64,000 nt of DNA from Spongospora subterranea f. sp. subterranea (GCA_049724395.1 JAUGWO010000082.1:237350-301349); one strand, 5' to 3'; shown: positions 33,028-45,495, counted from the stretch's first letter. Notes: generated by a model from the sequence alone, not told the origin. Made by a program: numbers and translations.

Positions 33028-34375
33028 ATGAAGCTTGGACTCGTTTGGGGCAGTATTGCTGGAGCAGCCGCTGGTGCAGTAGCGGCCATTGCTGCGCTTG
33101 TTCCGGTTTACGGGAATCAGAAATCGAATGCGCCAATGGCAAATATTGAACCATGTAATAAACGGTTTTGTCAGTACTTACAGAATCCTCAAGGTTTATA
33201 AAATATTGCATTTTTTGAAACTCACATATTGACTGAACATACTTCTGTCTTAGGGCATTGGCTGTATACCAAACAGTGGTATTTCCTTATCCTCCTTAAA
33301 ATCGGAAGGTGATTCGAACTGAATCTTGATTTCTCATGTCTTAGGAGCGTTCCGAATCCTGTGGCGATTTTGTTTATCTCGCACGGTCTCGGTGACCACA
33401 TTTTAAGATATGAACATGTGGCGCGATACTTCAATCTTCACAATTTCAGTGTGTTTGGTGTTGACCATCAGGTTTCGGTTTAGATACTTTCTTTTTATGT
33501 GTCATTTATTTTTGAATATCCAGGGGCATGGACAGTCCCATGGCACCGAAATGTATGTGGAACGCTTTGATGACATAATCGATGATTACTTAATGTTCAT
33601 TGAAAAAACGATGGCATCTTTGCCAACAGCTATTGCTGGCCTTCCCAAATTTCTCCTTGGGCATTCAATGGTATGCTGAACACGTGTATCTTTGAACCCT
33701 TTGACGGCATCTATGTGCAACTTAGGGAGGAGCAATTGCGATTCATACTGCCATGAGGTCTCAGAAAGGCTTTTTTGATGGAGTTGTATTGTCGTCCCCC
33801 AATGTTGAAGGCAGACCCAGCCACCGCCACTCCGATGAAAATATACATTGCGAAGGTCAATATTTACAGCCGGCGTATTGTATAGCACTGAAATAGTTGC
33901 TGTTGGCAGTTATTATCAAAATATTTACCAAAACTCCCTGTTGGTTCATTGAGTCTCTCGCTTTTGACGGTTTGCGATGATGTCAAATATCAAGCGAAAT
34001 CGGATAAGCTCTATATCAAGAAGGCATTGCCTGCCCGTGTTGGAAGCGAGTTGATCAGGGAAATGGAGTTTCTGCAAGATCATGCTGATGAAGTAGTTTT
34101 CCCTTATCATATATTCTATGGAACACATGACAAGATTACTGCACCAGAAGGCATGCAGGCTTGGAGCAATAATACACAGAGCGAAGATAAGTCGATGACA
34201 GGGTTTCCCGGATTGATGCACGAAATAATGAACGAGGTATGCTTGCAACACCAGTGCTAGAAACTTGCCGATTTCGACGCTCTTTTTATTGCAGCAAAGT
34301 GCCCAAGACGTTCTGCATGCAATGCTTACGTGGATCATGGGTAAAATGCCGCTAAAAGAAATCGGGGGTAATTGA
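33028..34375 (+). CDS. Alpha/beta hydrolase, monoacylglycerol-lipase-like
   Basis: A serine hydrolase of the MGLL/lysophospholipase branch. The ATG at 33028 opens a hydrophobic anchor (AGAAAGAVAAIAALVPVYG). The next exons give ILFISHGLGDHILRYEHVA (oxyanion HG-x-G region), GVDHQ spliced to GHGQSHG, and the nucleophile elbow GHSM spliced to GGAIAIHTAM, so the catalytic Ser codon is three residues from an intron. The acid is Asp in FYGTHDKITAPEG and the base His in GFPGLMHEIMNE. The stop is at 34373-34375. All triad residues are present in order with normal spacing. The N-terminal helix suggests membrane attachment or secretion. Substrate is inferred only from family. Confidence 0.85.
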
Positions 34376-35106
34376 TGGATCAGCAAAGTAATAAATCCTT
34401 TCGAGATATCTTCAGGCTTCCCTGATTGCCTCCTGGAACATTGATTTGAGCAAGTGTCATGGGCTGATCTTTCTGGTTAAACAAACTGTCATTTCACGCA
34501 AGATGCAAAACACTATTGAGAATAAAGACAGCATGGAAATGATCTGTGAGCGCCGCCGCTACCGTCGTGTTGTTTCTTTTATTCAAACATTGCAAACAAT
34601 CCAAGCCATGCGCTATGCATGTCAAAATAGTTAATTTCGAGTCTCAAAGCATGAAGAGATCGGCCGGCCTTTTATTGACATACTGATTCGGCAATCTGGG
34701 TCGGCGAATCACGTATTCAGCGGGTCGTTGCTTACACATACTCAGTAAACCACGCCACTCCAAAATACCGTTATATGAGTCCCGACCCCAGCGCAATATT
34801 CCCGCACGGCCTTGACCACGCTAAATCACACGGGCTCTCGGACAGCAGTGATTTCCCTCTAGTTTTGAAGAAATCGCTGACTGTACCGATGTGATCTCCT
34901 CTGTAAACGGGGCGCAGTTACCCAACATTCTCTACAGCGTTTTGATCAACCTGTGACTCTGCCTTTATTTCCTGACTGTGCGGAGTAGGATTGGACTGGT
35001 CGATCGTCTGTCTTTGTATCCTCCGTCGTTCACTCAGCTAAACTTCGCTCTACGCGTTGTTGTCATCGCGATCGTCAGGGAGCGTTGTCGCCCTTCCTGA
35101 TTCATC
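34376..35106. other. Gap with no recognised gene
   Basis: A short open frame at 34446-34634 has no family resemblance. The C/T-rich stretch just before 35107 is the likely promoter and 5' leader of the pyrophosphatase gene. Confidence 0.4.
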
Positions 35107-37925
35107 ATGGGTTCCGTTGAGACCGTCGCCTTTGCGCTCGTCATTGGATGCCCAATTATCGGGCTCATTGCCGCCTTGATCTTCTTCTTGCAAACCCGCA
35201 AGATTGAGATCGATCCGTCCAGAGATCATAATTTAAACTCTAAAACTTCCGAGGTAGCTTATTTTCTATTGGTCGCTAATGCCGCTAACTTTCTTGCTTT
35301 GCTTTTCTTCAAGGAGATTGTTCACATTGTCGACGCTATCAGCGAAGGTGCTTACTCCTTTTTGTTTCGTGAATATCTGTATATGTTTTTCTTCATCGTG
35401 TAAGAACATTCGATCCTATAGTTTGCCTGCCTTATATTCATGGTTTACTGATCAGGGCTTTTTCGGCCGTCATCGTGATTCTTGTCGGTACATCTCAAGG
35501 CGGAGCCTGGATGGACGCAGTATTAACCATGGTTTCATTTGTCGTGGGAGCTGTCACATCTATTTTGTCTGGCTTCATCGGTATGGCCATTGCTGTTTAC
35601 GCCAATGGTCGTACTGCTGTCAAATGCGCGGAAAGTCTTAATGCAGGTTAGGACATAAGACGTCTTTGTTTATGAGCCCTTTTCAATTTTGTGGTATAGG
35701 GTTCGTGACTGCGTTCAAGGCAGGATCTGTTATGGGTCAGTCCTTGGTCGCTCTTGGAGTGTTTGTGCTCTTTGGACTTCTTTTGGTTCTGAACGCACAC
35801 TTTGCATTTGAATCCAGCCCTGTAGGATTATATTATGTGATTGTCGGAATCGACTTAAGCTCTGTGCAGGATTCGGCCAAGCGTATGTTTGAGTGTGCTG
35901 CTGGATATGGATTGGGAGGAAGCGCTATTGCAATGTTTGCTCGTGTCGGTGGTGGAATTTACACCAAGGCTGCTGATGTCGGTGCCGATCTAGTAGGGAA
36001 ATTAGAGGCCGGGATCCCAGAAGACGATCCTCGTAATCCAGCTGTCATTGCGGATAATGTTGGAGACAACGTTGGTGATATTGCTGGAATGGTAAATACT
36101 TCTGCCCTTTGAAACGTACATATCTCTCATTTGTTTCTAGGGTGCCGATCTTTTTGGCAGTTTCGCTGAAGCTACTTGCGCCGCGATGGTGCTTACAAGC
36201 ACTTTGGACCCTACTCAATCTCCATTTACCTGGGCTCTTTTCCTATTTCCAGTTCTTGTCGTTGGAACTGGTACTCACCAAAAGTACCGTAATGTTTTCA
36301 CATTCTGACTATTTGCAGGAATCGTTACGTCATTGGCTATTGCCATGTTTGCGCTTTATCGCCGTATCCAGTATGAGAAGGATGTTGAGCACGCGCTAAA
36401 GATGCAACTTTGGGGAACAACTCTTTTGCAGACAGTGGTCATCTTCGTTCTGGCGTTCAGCATCCTACCCAATCACATCGTCTTCTCTGCAGATCCTGAA
36501 AAAATGGTCTTTTGGTATGCAACTTTCGTATTTGCGTTCAATCGCGCGTTTATTTTGGTTTATCCATAGGTGGGCTGTTTCTATTGCGATTTGCACGGGA
36601 TTATGGTCTGGTCTGTTTATCGGTATATGCACCGAGTATTTCACTTCGAACTCTTACGGCCCTGTTCGCGAAGTCGCCAATGCCTGCAAATCTGGTAGTC
36701 TTCTTTTTTTCCCACAGAGTTTTCATTATTCATGTCTTTACACAGGTGCTGCCACAAATGTCATTTACGGACTTGCCTTGGGTTACAAATCGGTGATTGT
36801 TCCTGTGTTCTGTCTTTGCGCTACGATCTATGTCAATCACTCCCTCTGTGGCATGTACGGAATCGCAATGGGAGCTCTAGGAATCCTTTCGACAATGTCT
36901 TGCGGACTTGCGATTGATGCCTACGGGCCCATTGCTGACAACGCTGGTGGCATTGCCGAAATGGCGCATATGGTATTTCTATGCGACCTTGGATTTTCGC
37001 TTGGCGCCCAATTATTTCTCAGGATCACTCTGTTCGCGACACCACAGATGTCCTTGACGCAGCCGGAAATACTACTGCCGCTATTGGTAAAGGGTTCGCT
37101 ATTGGTTCAGCCGCCCTTGTCAGTCTGGCTCTTTTTGGTGCATTCGTATCCCAATCTTCAGTGTTAGTGACGAACTCCAAATCAGATGATCTGTTTTTCA
37201 TTTTACTTTAGGTTCGGAGGCGCAAATGGCGGTGCCCCTGTTGTCAATCTGTTGAACCCCATGGAATTTGCAGGACTCTTGTTAGGGGCCATGATTCCTT
37301 ATTGGTTTTCTGCTATGACCATGAAGTCTGTTGGCAAAGCTGCGCTTGCCATGGTTGAGGAGGTCCGCCGACAGTTCCGCGAAGATTCTGGCATTTTGTC
37401 TGGTGAATCTAGACCGGACTATAAGCGATGCATTCAAGTTTCCACTGATGCTTCTCTTTCGGAAATGATTGCTCCCGGTTGTCTAGTTATTGGAACTCCT
37501 CTGGTTGTCGGTTTGTTTTTCGGGCCACGTGCGCTTGCCGGTCTCCTTGCTGGCAGTCTCGTGTCTTCGGTGCAACTTGCCATCTCTGCTTCCAACACAG
37601 GAGGCGCTTGGGACAACGCCAAGAAGGTAAATTGACTGTCCGCATTTTTTTTCAATTATTGACGGATGCAAACAGTACATTGAGAAAGGAAACTTAGAAG
37701 GTCATCCAAAGGGTTCGGAGGCGCACAAAGCCGCTGTCGTTGGTGACACAATTGGGGATCCTCTCAAGGATACCTCCGGCCCTGCTCTCAACATTGGTAT
37801 TTCAATTTTTTCATTGTTGATGTTTATCACTAAATTTTCTGCGTTCAGTGATGAAATTGATGGCCATTCTTTCTCTTGTCTTCGTTCACGTCTTCCCTGA
37901 ACGTGGTTGGCTGCACCTGGGTTGA
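35107..37925 (+). CDS. K+-dependent (type I) membrane H+-translocating pyrophosphatase
   Basis: This integral pump of vacuole/acidocalcisome membranes uses pyrophosphate hydrolysis to move protons. The ATG at 35107 starts [14 protein letters not shown]. Spliced exons give [68 protein letters not shown], the split join [15 protein letters not shown], and [20 protein letters not shown]. The potassium-determining motif reads [10 protein letters not shown]: Ala at this place marks type I, K+-dependent enzymes, while type II have Lys. The last exon ends [12 protein letters not shown]. About nine introns are needed. All substrate-binding Asp/Lys motifs are intact. It suggests acidocalcisomes or an acid vacuole in this organism. 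Confidence 0.95.
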
Positions 37926-38649
37926 GTTGAAAACTCTCTATGTTTCGTTTTCTTCAATACGATATATGAATACATTTCCTTCTTTGACTTCAGTACCGTG
38001 TATGCATGTTGTATTTATGCCAGGGACCCGTAACTGGATAAACATTGACCTGTACTGAGTCGCTTGATGTGCCATTTCAAAGTCAAAACCAGTCTTCCGA
38101 TAGTTCCAATTGAATACTGACATTGCTGCTGAAACTGATTTCCTGATAGTGCACAGATTTTATCCATCTGGAGGTCTGATCTCTTCTCGATCCTCATGTT
38201 TCAGCTCAAGCTTTCAAACCCATTGATTTGAAACCAACTCAATCGTCTAGTGCTTGATTGGGATCGAAAAGGTGAACATGAAGTCTTTTGACATAGGCGA
38301 TCAGACCGTTGCTTGATAGTATTGCTCATCAAAATGCCGTTTTTTAGCTTCGTCTTGGAACAACCAACTGAAGGGTTACCTGACCCAAGGGCAAGCGAAT
38401 TGCAATTAAATGCACGGAATATTTCGACTGGAATTGATTGCCAAATAATTGAACAGCGTTCAGATCATAAGTCACAGAATTCGCTAATCGTAAACAGGTT
38501 TCCAGAAAGGATGTGAAATGGTTATGATTTTTGGAATAAAAAGACGTTCCTCTCATTCATTAAGCTATGGTTTGAGGTTTTAAAACCAGAGTTACGCGCA
38601 AAGTGTTGTGTCAGTGAATTTCGGTCCACATTCAACCGGACGTCCGGTT
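37926..38649. other. Gap with no recognised gene
   Basis: Short frames on both strands without family match. This begins the repeat-rich island that runs to about 45 kb. No support for a host gene. Confidence 0.4.
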
Positions 38650-38971
38650 AAGGTGCCAAAGTGTCAGTTTCGTGATAGAGACCCTGAACTTCTCAAGAAG
38701 TAGATCGGATCCTTGTTTCTATTACAATCATTCCAATTCGGGAAAAGTTGTTCTACTAGCACTTCACGTTGACGATATGATCTTTGCCCACAACGACGAC
38801 CATCTTATTGAAACCATTATGAGCAAATTTAATGCTGAATTCGGTATTGCACGTCCAAATTCGAGTGTCGAGACAGTTTTACAACTTCATCGAAACGTGG
38901 AGTATCATTTTGCGGTTCAGCAAACTAAGATCCGGGAGGCTACTTCATTCTCGATTACTGGAAAACGCTAG
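38650..38971 (+). mobile_element. Ty1/copia LTR-retrotransposon fossil, reverse-transcriptase piece
   Basis: A short stretch codes the copia-type reverse transcriptase signature LLALHVDDMIFAHND, preceded by SRSDPCFYY, both typical of this superfamily. Only this part of the pol gene is present; no terminal repeats were found. It is a broken fragment of an old copy. Confidence 0.8.
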
Positions 38972-38987
38972 GGAGGTGCCGGTATCT

Positions 38988-39066
38988 CAGTTCGAGCATC
39001 CAAATGGTGGATGAGGAGGATGGACTCGACAATGCGGATTTTTCTGCGATCAAAAAAGTCACCGAT
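38988..39066 (+). repeat. Direct repeat, copy 1 (copy 2 at 39713-39790)
   Basis: About 79 bp starting CAGTTCGAGCATCCA and ending near AAAAAGTCACCGAT recurs at 39713-39790 with roughly 90% identity by eye. It belongs to the repeat island and probably derives from the same LTR-element family as the fossil downstream. Confidence 0.75.
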
Positions 39067-39265
39067 AACAGAAATTTTTCACGAATGGAGCGCCTTGGCA
39101 TGCGCCCTGATGGGTGGTTAGTCTCAGTTCATCCATGCAACTGTAATTGCCAATATTTTTTCAAGTTTGGCACTTGCGTGGCATTTTATGCATGCATGCT
39201 TTGTCACTGGCCGGCATGTGGAAGGAGTTCCTCCACCGGTCGAACGGTTGGTAAACCGGTCAATA

Positions 39266-39712
39266 CCAGTAAACCGGTGGCGCCGCGGTCGCATTCACCG
39301 AAATGTTGATGGCCTTGCTCTGGTGTTGCCGTCCCAGGTCCGGAACCAAATCGCCGAAACCGTGATCCAGTCGCTGGACCTGCGCTGCAGTTGGAGTTAT
39401 TAACCTAATAAAAACCGTTGCGCCATGTTGCAGTCCAACGTCATCCAGGTAGCAGCAATGGAATTGGATCCCGGCACCTCAATATCGTATTCGACCAATC
39501 GGTAATGAAGTACAACCACCTCGAAACAGTCCTGTGTGTTCGACGTACAGTCTAGTGTGTTTCGTGTGTTGACGATCCAAAACATGTGTGTTGAAGTACC
39601 CCATTCCACGGTTTCGGCGATTTGGTTTCGGACCTGGGACGGCAACATCACGGCCTCGAGCAAGGTCATTAACATTTCGGTGAATGCGACCGCGGCGCCG
39701 CCGGTTTACTGG
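39266..39712. repeat. Inverted duplication, ~100-bp arms, 242-bp spacer
   Basis: Left arm 39266-39364 and right arm 39607-39712 are reverse complements with about 94% identity plus one small gap. The arms begin and end with CCAGTAAACCGG and GCCGAAACCGTG. The right arm abuts copy 2 of the direct repeat. Transcription would give a long hairpin. Confidence 0.85.
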
Positions 39713-39792
39713 CAGTTCGAGCATCCATTGGTGGGTGAGGGAAATGGACTCGGCAATGCGGATTTTTCTGCGATCAAAAAAGTCACCGATTT

Positions 39793-40230
39793 TTGGTTGA
39801 TGCGATGGATGAAATTCACAAGAGGGCTTCACGTCGCATTTCACATCAGCGACAACAACAGCACGAGACCAGGCTGAGACGCCGCCAGGTTAAAGTAATT
39901 CATTTTGAAGTAGGCGACTACGTCCTTGTTGCAAATAACATTCAACAACAAAGTCGTAAATCGGAGTATACTTGGTCAGGACCATCACAAAGTGTGGCCA
40001 TCGTGAACGAACACATTTATGTTGTTCGTGATCTGATCACGAATGAGTCTTTTCAAGTACATGTTCAACGCGTTTAAGATTTTACGACGACGCCAGCCTG
40101 ACAATGACGGGCTGAGCTTTTTGAGAACATCGAAGTACGGAGTCGTCGAATTTTTGGGCATCGCGGTTTTGGGTCGCAATAATTGGATGGACGAAATTTT
40201 CTGGTTGAATTGCGTCGAGTTTTCCACATG
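39793..40230 (+). mobile_element. Ty3/gypsy-type LTR-retrotransposon fossil, integrase C-terminal region
   Basis: The segment codes the pattern HFEVGDYVLVA followed by a small-domain segment ending VHVQRV, as in the C-terminal part of gypsy integrases. Only this end of pol is seen, without recognisable terminal repeats. It is a broken remnant. Confidence 0.65.
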
Positions 40231-40598
40231 GGCCAAATGAACGACTCCGTCCCCGTCTCTGCTGTCGTCCAGCTAAAGAGAAAGCTTTGGGCCGCAGATG
40301 GACACCGGAAGAAGACAACGCCATCGTCTGCCAAACCCGCGCCGTCGCTCAAGCCATAATACTGCAAGGCCATGGCAGTCTCCATCCTCATATCGACAAA
40401 AGCATTGCCCGCTGGAATTCTGAGGCCGTTTCCATCGGCGCATTGTTTTAAACGCTGCAAATGTGGTTGAAAGTCGAGCGCGACATTCGTGAATTGTTCC
40501 GGTGCCATCCATCGTCGCGGCATGCCTCCACACTTTCAAGACCGTTGAAATCACGTCCATCGGCACAATATACTCAGCTATCTACCTTCCCACACGTT
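40231..40598. other. Gap inside the repeat island
   Basis: Overlapping open frames occur on both strands (for example 40074-40523 minus, with ADDGVVFFRCPS). None is recognised. It may be captured gene sequence or further element debris. Confidence 0.35.
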
Positions 40599-40800
40599 GC
40601 GAGCACTGCAGCTCGCGCCCGACCCCAACCCGGGCAGCATGCAAGCTGTGCGGGAAATGCTGAATCGCTGCCAAACAGGGCTGTAGCTTGCCCAATGTTC
40701 CACATTTCGGGCATTTCAGCCCTGTTTGGCAGCGATTCAGCATTTCCCGCACAGCTTGCATGCTGCCCGGGTTGGGTCGGGCGCGAGCTGCAGTGCTCGC
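40599..40800. repeat. Near-perfect inverted repeat, 84/83-bp arms, 35-nt loop
   Basis: Left arm 40599-40682 and right arm 40718-40800 are exact reverse complements except for one missing G in the right arm (GGTTGGGGTC against GGTTGGGTC). The loop is 40683-40717. Almost no divergence means a recent origin or active maintenance. It ends only about 105 bp before the 21-bp minisatellite. A transcript would fold into an ~83-bp duplex. Confidence 0.95.
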
Positions 40801-40904
40801 ATGAGCTCTTGGCGCGCTGCGTTCATCGTGGTGTGACTCTTCCTCAGCGAAGAAAAAAAACAGAAGTTAAAGATGTACCAAATAAATTGGTTTTGGGAAG
40901 TGAA

Positions 40905-42735
40905 TGCCCAGTCGAAACCCGCCAATACCCAGTCGAAACCCGCCAATAATACCCAGTCGAAACCCGGCTATACCCCCGGTAATACCCAGTCGAAACTCGC
41001 CAATACCCAGTCGAAACCCGCCAATACCCAGTCGAAACTCGCCAATACCCAGTCGAAACCCGCCAATACCCAGTCGAAACCCGGCAATACCCAGTCCCCC
41101 GGTAATACCCAGTCGAAACTCGCCAATACCCAGTCGAAACCCGCCAATACCCAGTCGAAACTCGCCAATACCCAGTCGAAACCCGCCAATACCCAGTCGA
41201 AACTCGCCAATACCCAGTCGAAACCCGCCAATACCCAGTCGAAAATACCCAGTCGAAAATACCCAGTCGAAACTCGCCAATACCCAGTCGAAACCCGCCA
41301 ATACCCAGTCGAAACCCGCCAATACCCAGTCGAAACCCGGCAATACCCAGTCGAAACTCGCCAATACCCAGTCGAAACCCGCCAATACCCAGTCGAAACC
41401 CGCCAATACCCAGTCGAAACCCGGCAATACCCAGTCGAAACCCGCCAATACCCAGTCGAAACCCGCCAATACCCACTCGCCAATACCAACTGAAACCCGC
41501 CAATACCCAGTCGAAACTCGCCAATACCCAGTCGAAACCCGCCAATACCCAGTCGAAACTCGCCAATACCCAGTCGAAACTCGCCAATACCCAGTCGAAA
41601 CTCGCCAATACCCAGTCGAAACCCGCCAATACCCAGTCGAAACCCGCCAATACCCAGTCGAAACCCGCCAATACCCAGTCGAAACTCGCCAATACCCAGT
41701 CGAAACCCGCCAATACCCAGTCGAAACCCGCCAATACCCAGTCGAAACCCGCCGAATAATACCCAGTCGGCAAACCCGCCAATACCCAGTCGAATACCCA
41801 GTCGAAACTCGCAATACCCAGTCGAAACCCGCCAATACCCAGTCGAAACCCGGCAATACCCAGTCGATACCCCCAGTCGGCCAATACCCAGTCGAAACCC
41901 GCTACCCAGTGCCCAGTCGAAACCCGCCAATACCCAGTCGAAACCCGCGCAATACCCAGTCGAAACTCGCCAATACCCCAGTCGAATACCCGCCAATACC
42001 CAGTCGAAACTCGCCAATACCCAGTCGAAACTCGGCAATACCCAGTCGAAACCCGCCAATACCCAGTCGAAACCCGGCAATACCCAGTCGAAACCCGCCA
42101 ATACCCAGTCGAAACTCGCCAATACCCAGTCGAAACTCGCCAATACCCAGTCGAAACCCGCCAATACCCAGTCGAAACTCGCCAATACCCAGTCGAAACC
42201 CGCCAATACCCAGTCGAAACCCGCCAATACCCAGTCGAAACTCGCCAATACCCAGTCGAAACTCGCCAATACCCAGTCGAAACCCGGCAATACCCAGTCG
42301 AAACCCGCCAATACCCAGTCGAAACCCGCCAATACCCAGTCGAAACTCGCCAATACCCGTCGCTCGAAACTCGCCAATACCCAGTCGAAACCCGCCAATA
42401 CCCAGTCGAAACTCGCCAATACCCAGTCGAAACTCGCCAATACCCAGTCGCCAATACCCAGTCGAAACTCGCCAATACCCAGTCGAAACCCGCCAATACC
42501 CAGTCGAAACTCGGCAATACCCAGTCGAAACCCGGCAATACCCAGTCGCCAATACCCAGTCGAAACCCGGCAATACCCAGTCGAAACCCGCGAAACCCGG
42601 CGATACACCAATACCCAGTCGAAACCCGCCAATACCCAGTCGAAACTCGCCGATACCCAGTCGAAACCCGGCGATACACAGTCGAAACCCGGCAATACCC
42701 AGTCGAAACCCGGCAATACCCAGTCGAAACTCGCC
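40905..42735. repeat. 1.8-kb minisatellite, 21-bp unit
   Basis: A head-to-tail array of a 21-bp unit that starts AATACCCAGTCGAAAC and ends either CCGCC or TCGCC, with rarer CGGC endings. Span divided by unit gives roughly 85 copies. Partial units and short deletions occur (near 41250, 41480, 41760-41990 and 42540-42610). Because the unit is seven codons long and lacks stops in most frames, it produces open frames of over 600 codons on both strands (for example repeats of IPSRNPP, YPVETRQ and NTQSKPA on plus; GFDWVLA, RVSTGYW and FRLGIGG on minus). These frames are a product of unit length and are not evidence of a protein. Confidence 0.97.
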
Positions 42736-44266
42736 ATCAGCATTAGGAGCTCGTTCTCCAAACTCATCTTACTCTTCGCTCGATCTGATTCCTGAATCCC
42801 TTCACCGAACCCGCTTTTTTATCTCATGATCGGTCCATTTGCTTGCATATCTGGCTTGGAGTAGTTTACTGATAATCACGGACACCGACCTGAAAACCGA
42901 TAATCGGTTTGTTGACGTGAACGGTGTCGACTCGATATATTCTCTGACAGTGTTATCGCCACTTTGATTACCTATTGAGTCCTGTAGATCACGATAGGGT
43001 TGTTAATTTTGCCCTTGACGATCGCGTCGTGGACGTTCGGTCAACGCCAGCGTTGTGCGATGGATTTAAATCGAGCTCGTCGTTTTCGACCAAACCAGAA
43101 CCCTCTGAGAGTGGGATGACGTCTGGCTTACCCTCATGAACCTTCTCGAGTGCCGCCTTTTGATCGGAGATGTTGCCGATAGAGATCAGTAGCGGATCAC
43201 ACCAATAACAACATACTCCGAATCTGTTCGCCGCCTCTATCTCAACCAAAACACATCTTGATTCGGCAACACGGTGTCGACACCGAATAGCACCAGATTC
43301 GAAAAAACAAATCGAACGGGAACGTCAAAAACGTGCAACGGGTGGAGGTTTCAAAGTGTTAACCGGTAAATATTGACCTCCAACCTGATGATCCGGTACG
43401 ACATTTATCATCACCTAATTCGATATTCTGATGGAAAAAACTAACAGCAAACCAACTTGATTTTGGAGAATTCAGCTTTTTTCAAAAGAAGCTGGGACTT
43501 GGCGGTGAACGTGAGTTTGAATTCTGAAATGTTGTCGCTCGTGGATAGTTCGGTAGAGAAGCAGACTTCGAAGTCTTCGAAAATGATGAAGAATTAATGT
43601 ATCTGAAGCACTCCTGCTATTTTACAAAGGGGACCAAAAATCATGATTATGATGGAGGTTGGCGCAAATACAGCTACATTCGTACCCACAACAACGCCGG
43701 CCGTATGAAGAACCTTATTGAAGAAGACCGATGGCAGTCGCATTCATAATAGAGGTGTATATTGACCGGCATTTGCTGAAACGGCCAGATACGGTTCTCT
43801 GCTAACAAACTCTGTCAAAAATACTGCAGCAATTCTGCTTGGCTAAGACCAGTTTTTTTATAAATCATATTAACCAGACGCAGCCCGATGTCTCTATCGT
43901 CAAATCCCCAACCGAGCTCGGGTTGTCTGATTCATGTGCGAATTTTTTTTCCAGAAATCATTATTGTGTTATTGAGAACCAGGGTGAGAGAGGGTTGCGA
44001 GATTGCCGTGTCGGCCGGTCCTGTGTGTGTACTACTGTGGTGGAACAAGCTGAGAGATTGCCAACTGCGACTGCTGCTCCATTGGCATACCGCACCCATT
44101 CACAGGCTAACACTGCCCGGGCCTGAAACGTTGATCGAGGGTGCGACTGTGGAGTGGGTATCGTTAAGATCACGGGTTCATTGTACAGTGTTATATTACA
44201 GGGACTGGGAGTCGCATTAATCACAATCAGAACCGATTCCTTTTTCGGTTCGGGGGATCAGTGATC
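42736..44266. other. Gap with no recognised gene
   Basis: A minus-strand frame at 42989-43249 (NISDQKAALEKVHEGKPDV) and a plus-strand stretch near 43565-43750 (YLKHSCYFTKGTKNHDYDGG) look protein-like but are not recognised. They may be element debris or isolated exons. Confidence 0.35.
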
Positions 44267-44529
44267 ATGAGCAGGATCCTGGCGTTCGCTGTCGGAGGTG
44301 GGCAACCCGGGTCGTTGTCCATGTGCATAGTATATTGATGGAGGATTGCTACAGTGGTTTCCGGGGTGTATCTGGAACAGAAGTAAGCTCCCGCCCTTCC
44401 CAGCAATACCGGACTGATTTTGGCTCTGGCGCTAGCTTCGATACGATCCCGGACGTGGCCAAAACGGCTCAGTTTATTAAAAATCGCGTGGAACAATGGC
44501 AAGAAGATAATCGTAAAAGCCCGAAGTAA
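44267..44529 (+). CDS. Possible small two-exon protein, ~76 aa
   Basis: The ATG at 44267 starts MSRILAFAVGGGQPGSLS. An intron beginning GTGCAT and ending CTACAG (about 35 nt) joins in frame to GFRGVSGTEVSSRPSQQYR, then FIKNRVEQWQEDNRKSPK and a stop at 44527-44529. The composition of the second exon is protein-like, with a helical, charged C-terminus. No family is recognised. The intron is shorter than most in this window, which lowers confidence. Confidence 0.4.
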
Positions 44530-45495
44530 ATCAAATGTATTTTAATTGATTATCGCATGGCCTCGACCATACTCTGAATATTTTGCTCAACACGTAATCA
44601 GCTATCAGATTATATTGTTCAGGAACACGGTACCAGGTTCAGGACTCTGATATGTCTCCTCCTCCAGGAAACTTTTAATAAACACTGCATTGGCTCGAGG
44701 CTGGCAATTTCAGGAGGGTGATTAATTTCCTGGAGATCTCAACAACTTGATCAAATTACCAGACTCTGGTTTTTTCAGAAAGTCCTATAGAGTTGCTGTG
44801 CGGAAACAAACTTATCCATTTTTCCATCGCGTTTTGACGAAATTTGATAAGAGCTCAACAAAAAGTTTAGTCTTTCAAAAGTTGATGTCTTGTTCTTTTA
44901 AAATGAATAAGTCTCTCATTAATGTTTTGAGGAAATCCACAAGCAGTTAAAACATTGATGAAACATTTATTCAAGTTAATGAAACGAAGTAAATTGTTGA
45001 AGAAATGGGCATTTTATTGAATTCATATTGAATTTCGTGAAAACCGCTATGGATATATTGATAAGATTGTTAGTATTGTAGAGTTATAATTGGATTATGA
45101 ATAAAAGTGTTACGTAGTTGTAGAAAACTTTACACAATTGATAAATGTTTTTTAATTGACATCAGACTGATATGAAACACATATCACATTGGGAAATAGC
45201 AAATAATGGGCGTTATTTTCCCATATCTGCAATTTTCCAACTCATTGGTTCCAGACGTTTGCTGAGCTGTCAACAAATCCAAATAATCAAATGATGATTC
45301 CGTACGAAATCGGCGACACCCGTTGGTCCAACGGGGACATACATTAGTGCGATGGCCATATATAGCGATGGTGAAGAGAGATAATCCGTGTATGGGAATA
45401 TGCCGTCACGGAGTCCGTCACCCCAATCCTCCCCATATTCCCCACCCCTCCATTCGTCGTTGGGCGTTGAGACAGTATCCGTCGGGCAGACAGAC
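44530..45495. other. AT-rich gap upstream of RPL5
   Basis: Between about 44,880 and 45,240 the sequence is strongly AT-rich with many short A/T runs and no coding frames. The GC-rich, C-rich stretch right before 45496 is the likely promoter and 5' leader of the ribosomal gene. No gene is seen. Confidence 0.5.

Noticed and set aside
40905-42735. CRISPR array
   Set aside because: The units are contiguous without unique spacers and the genome is eukaryotic; it is a minisatellite.
40844-42829. Very long open frames of 600 or more codons on both strands in the tandem array
   Set aside because: They arise because the repeat unit is 21 bp, a multiple of three without stops in most frames. Several frames are equally open, so none is specifically supported.
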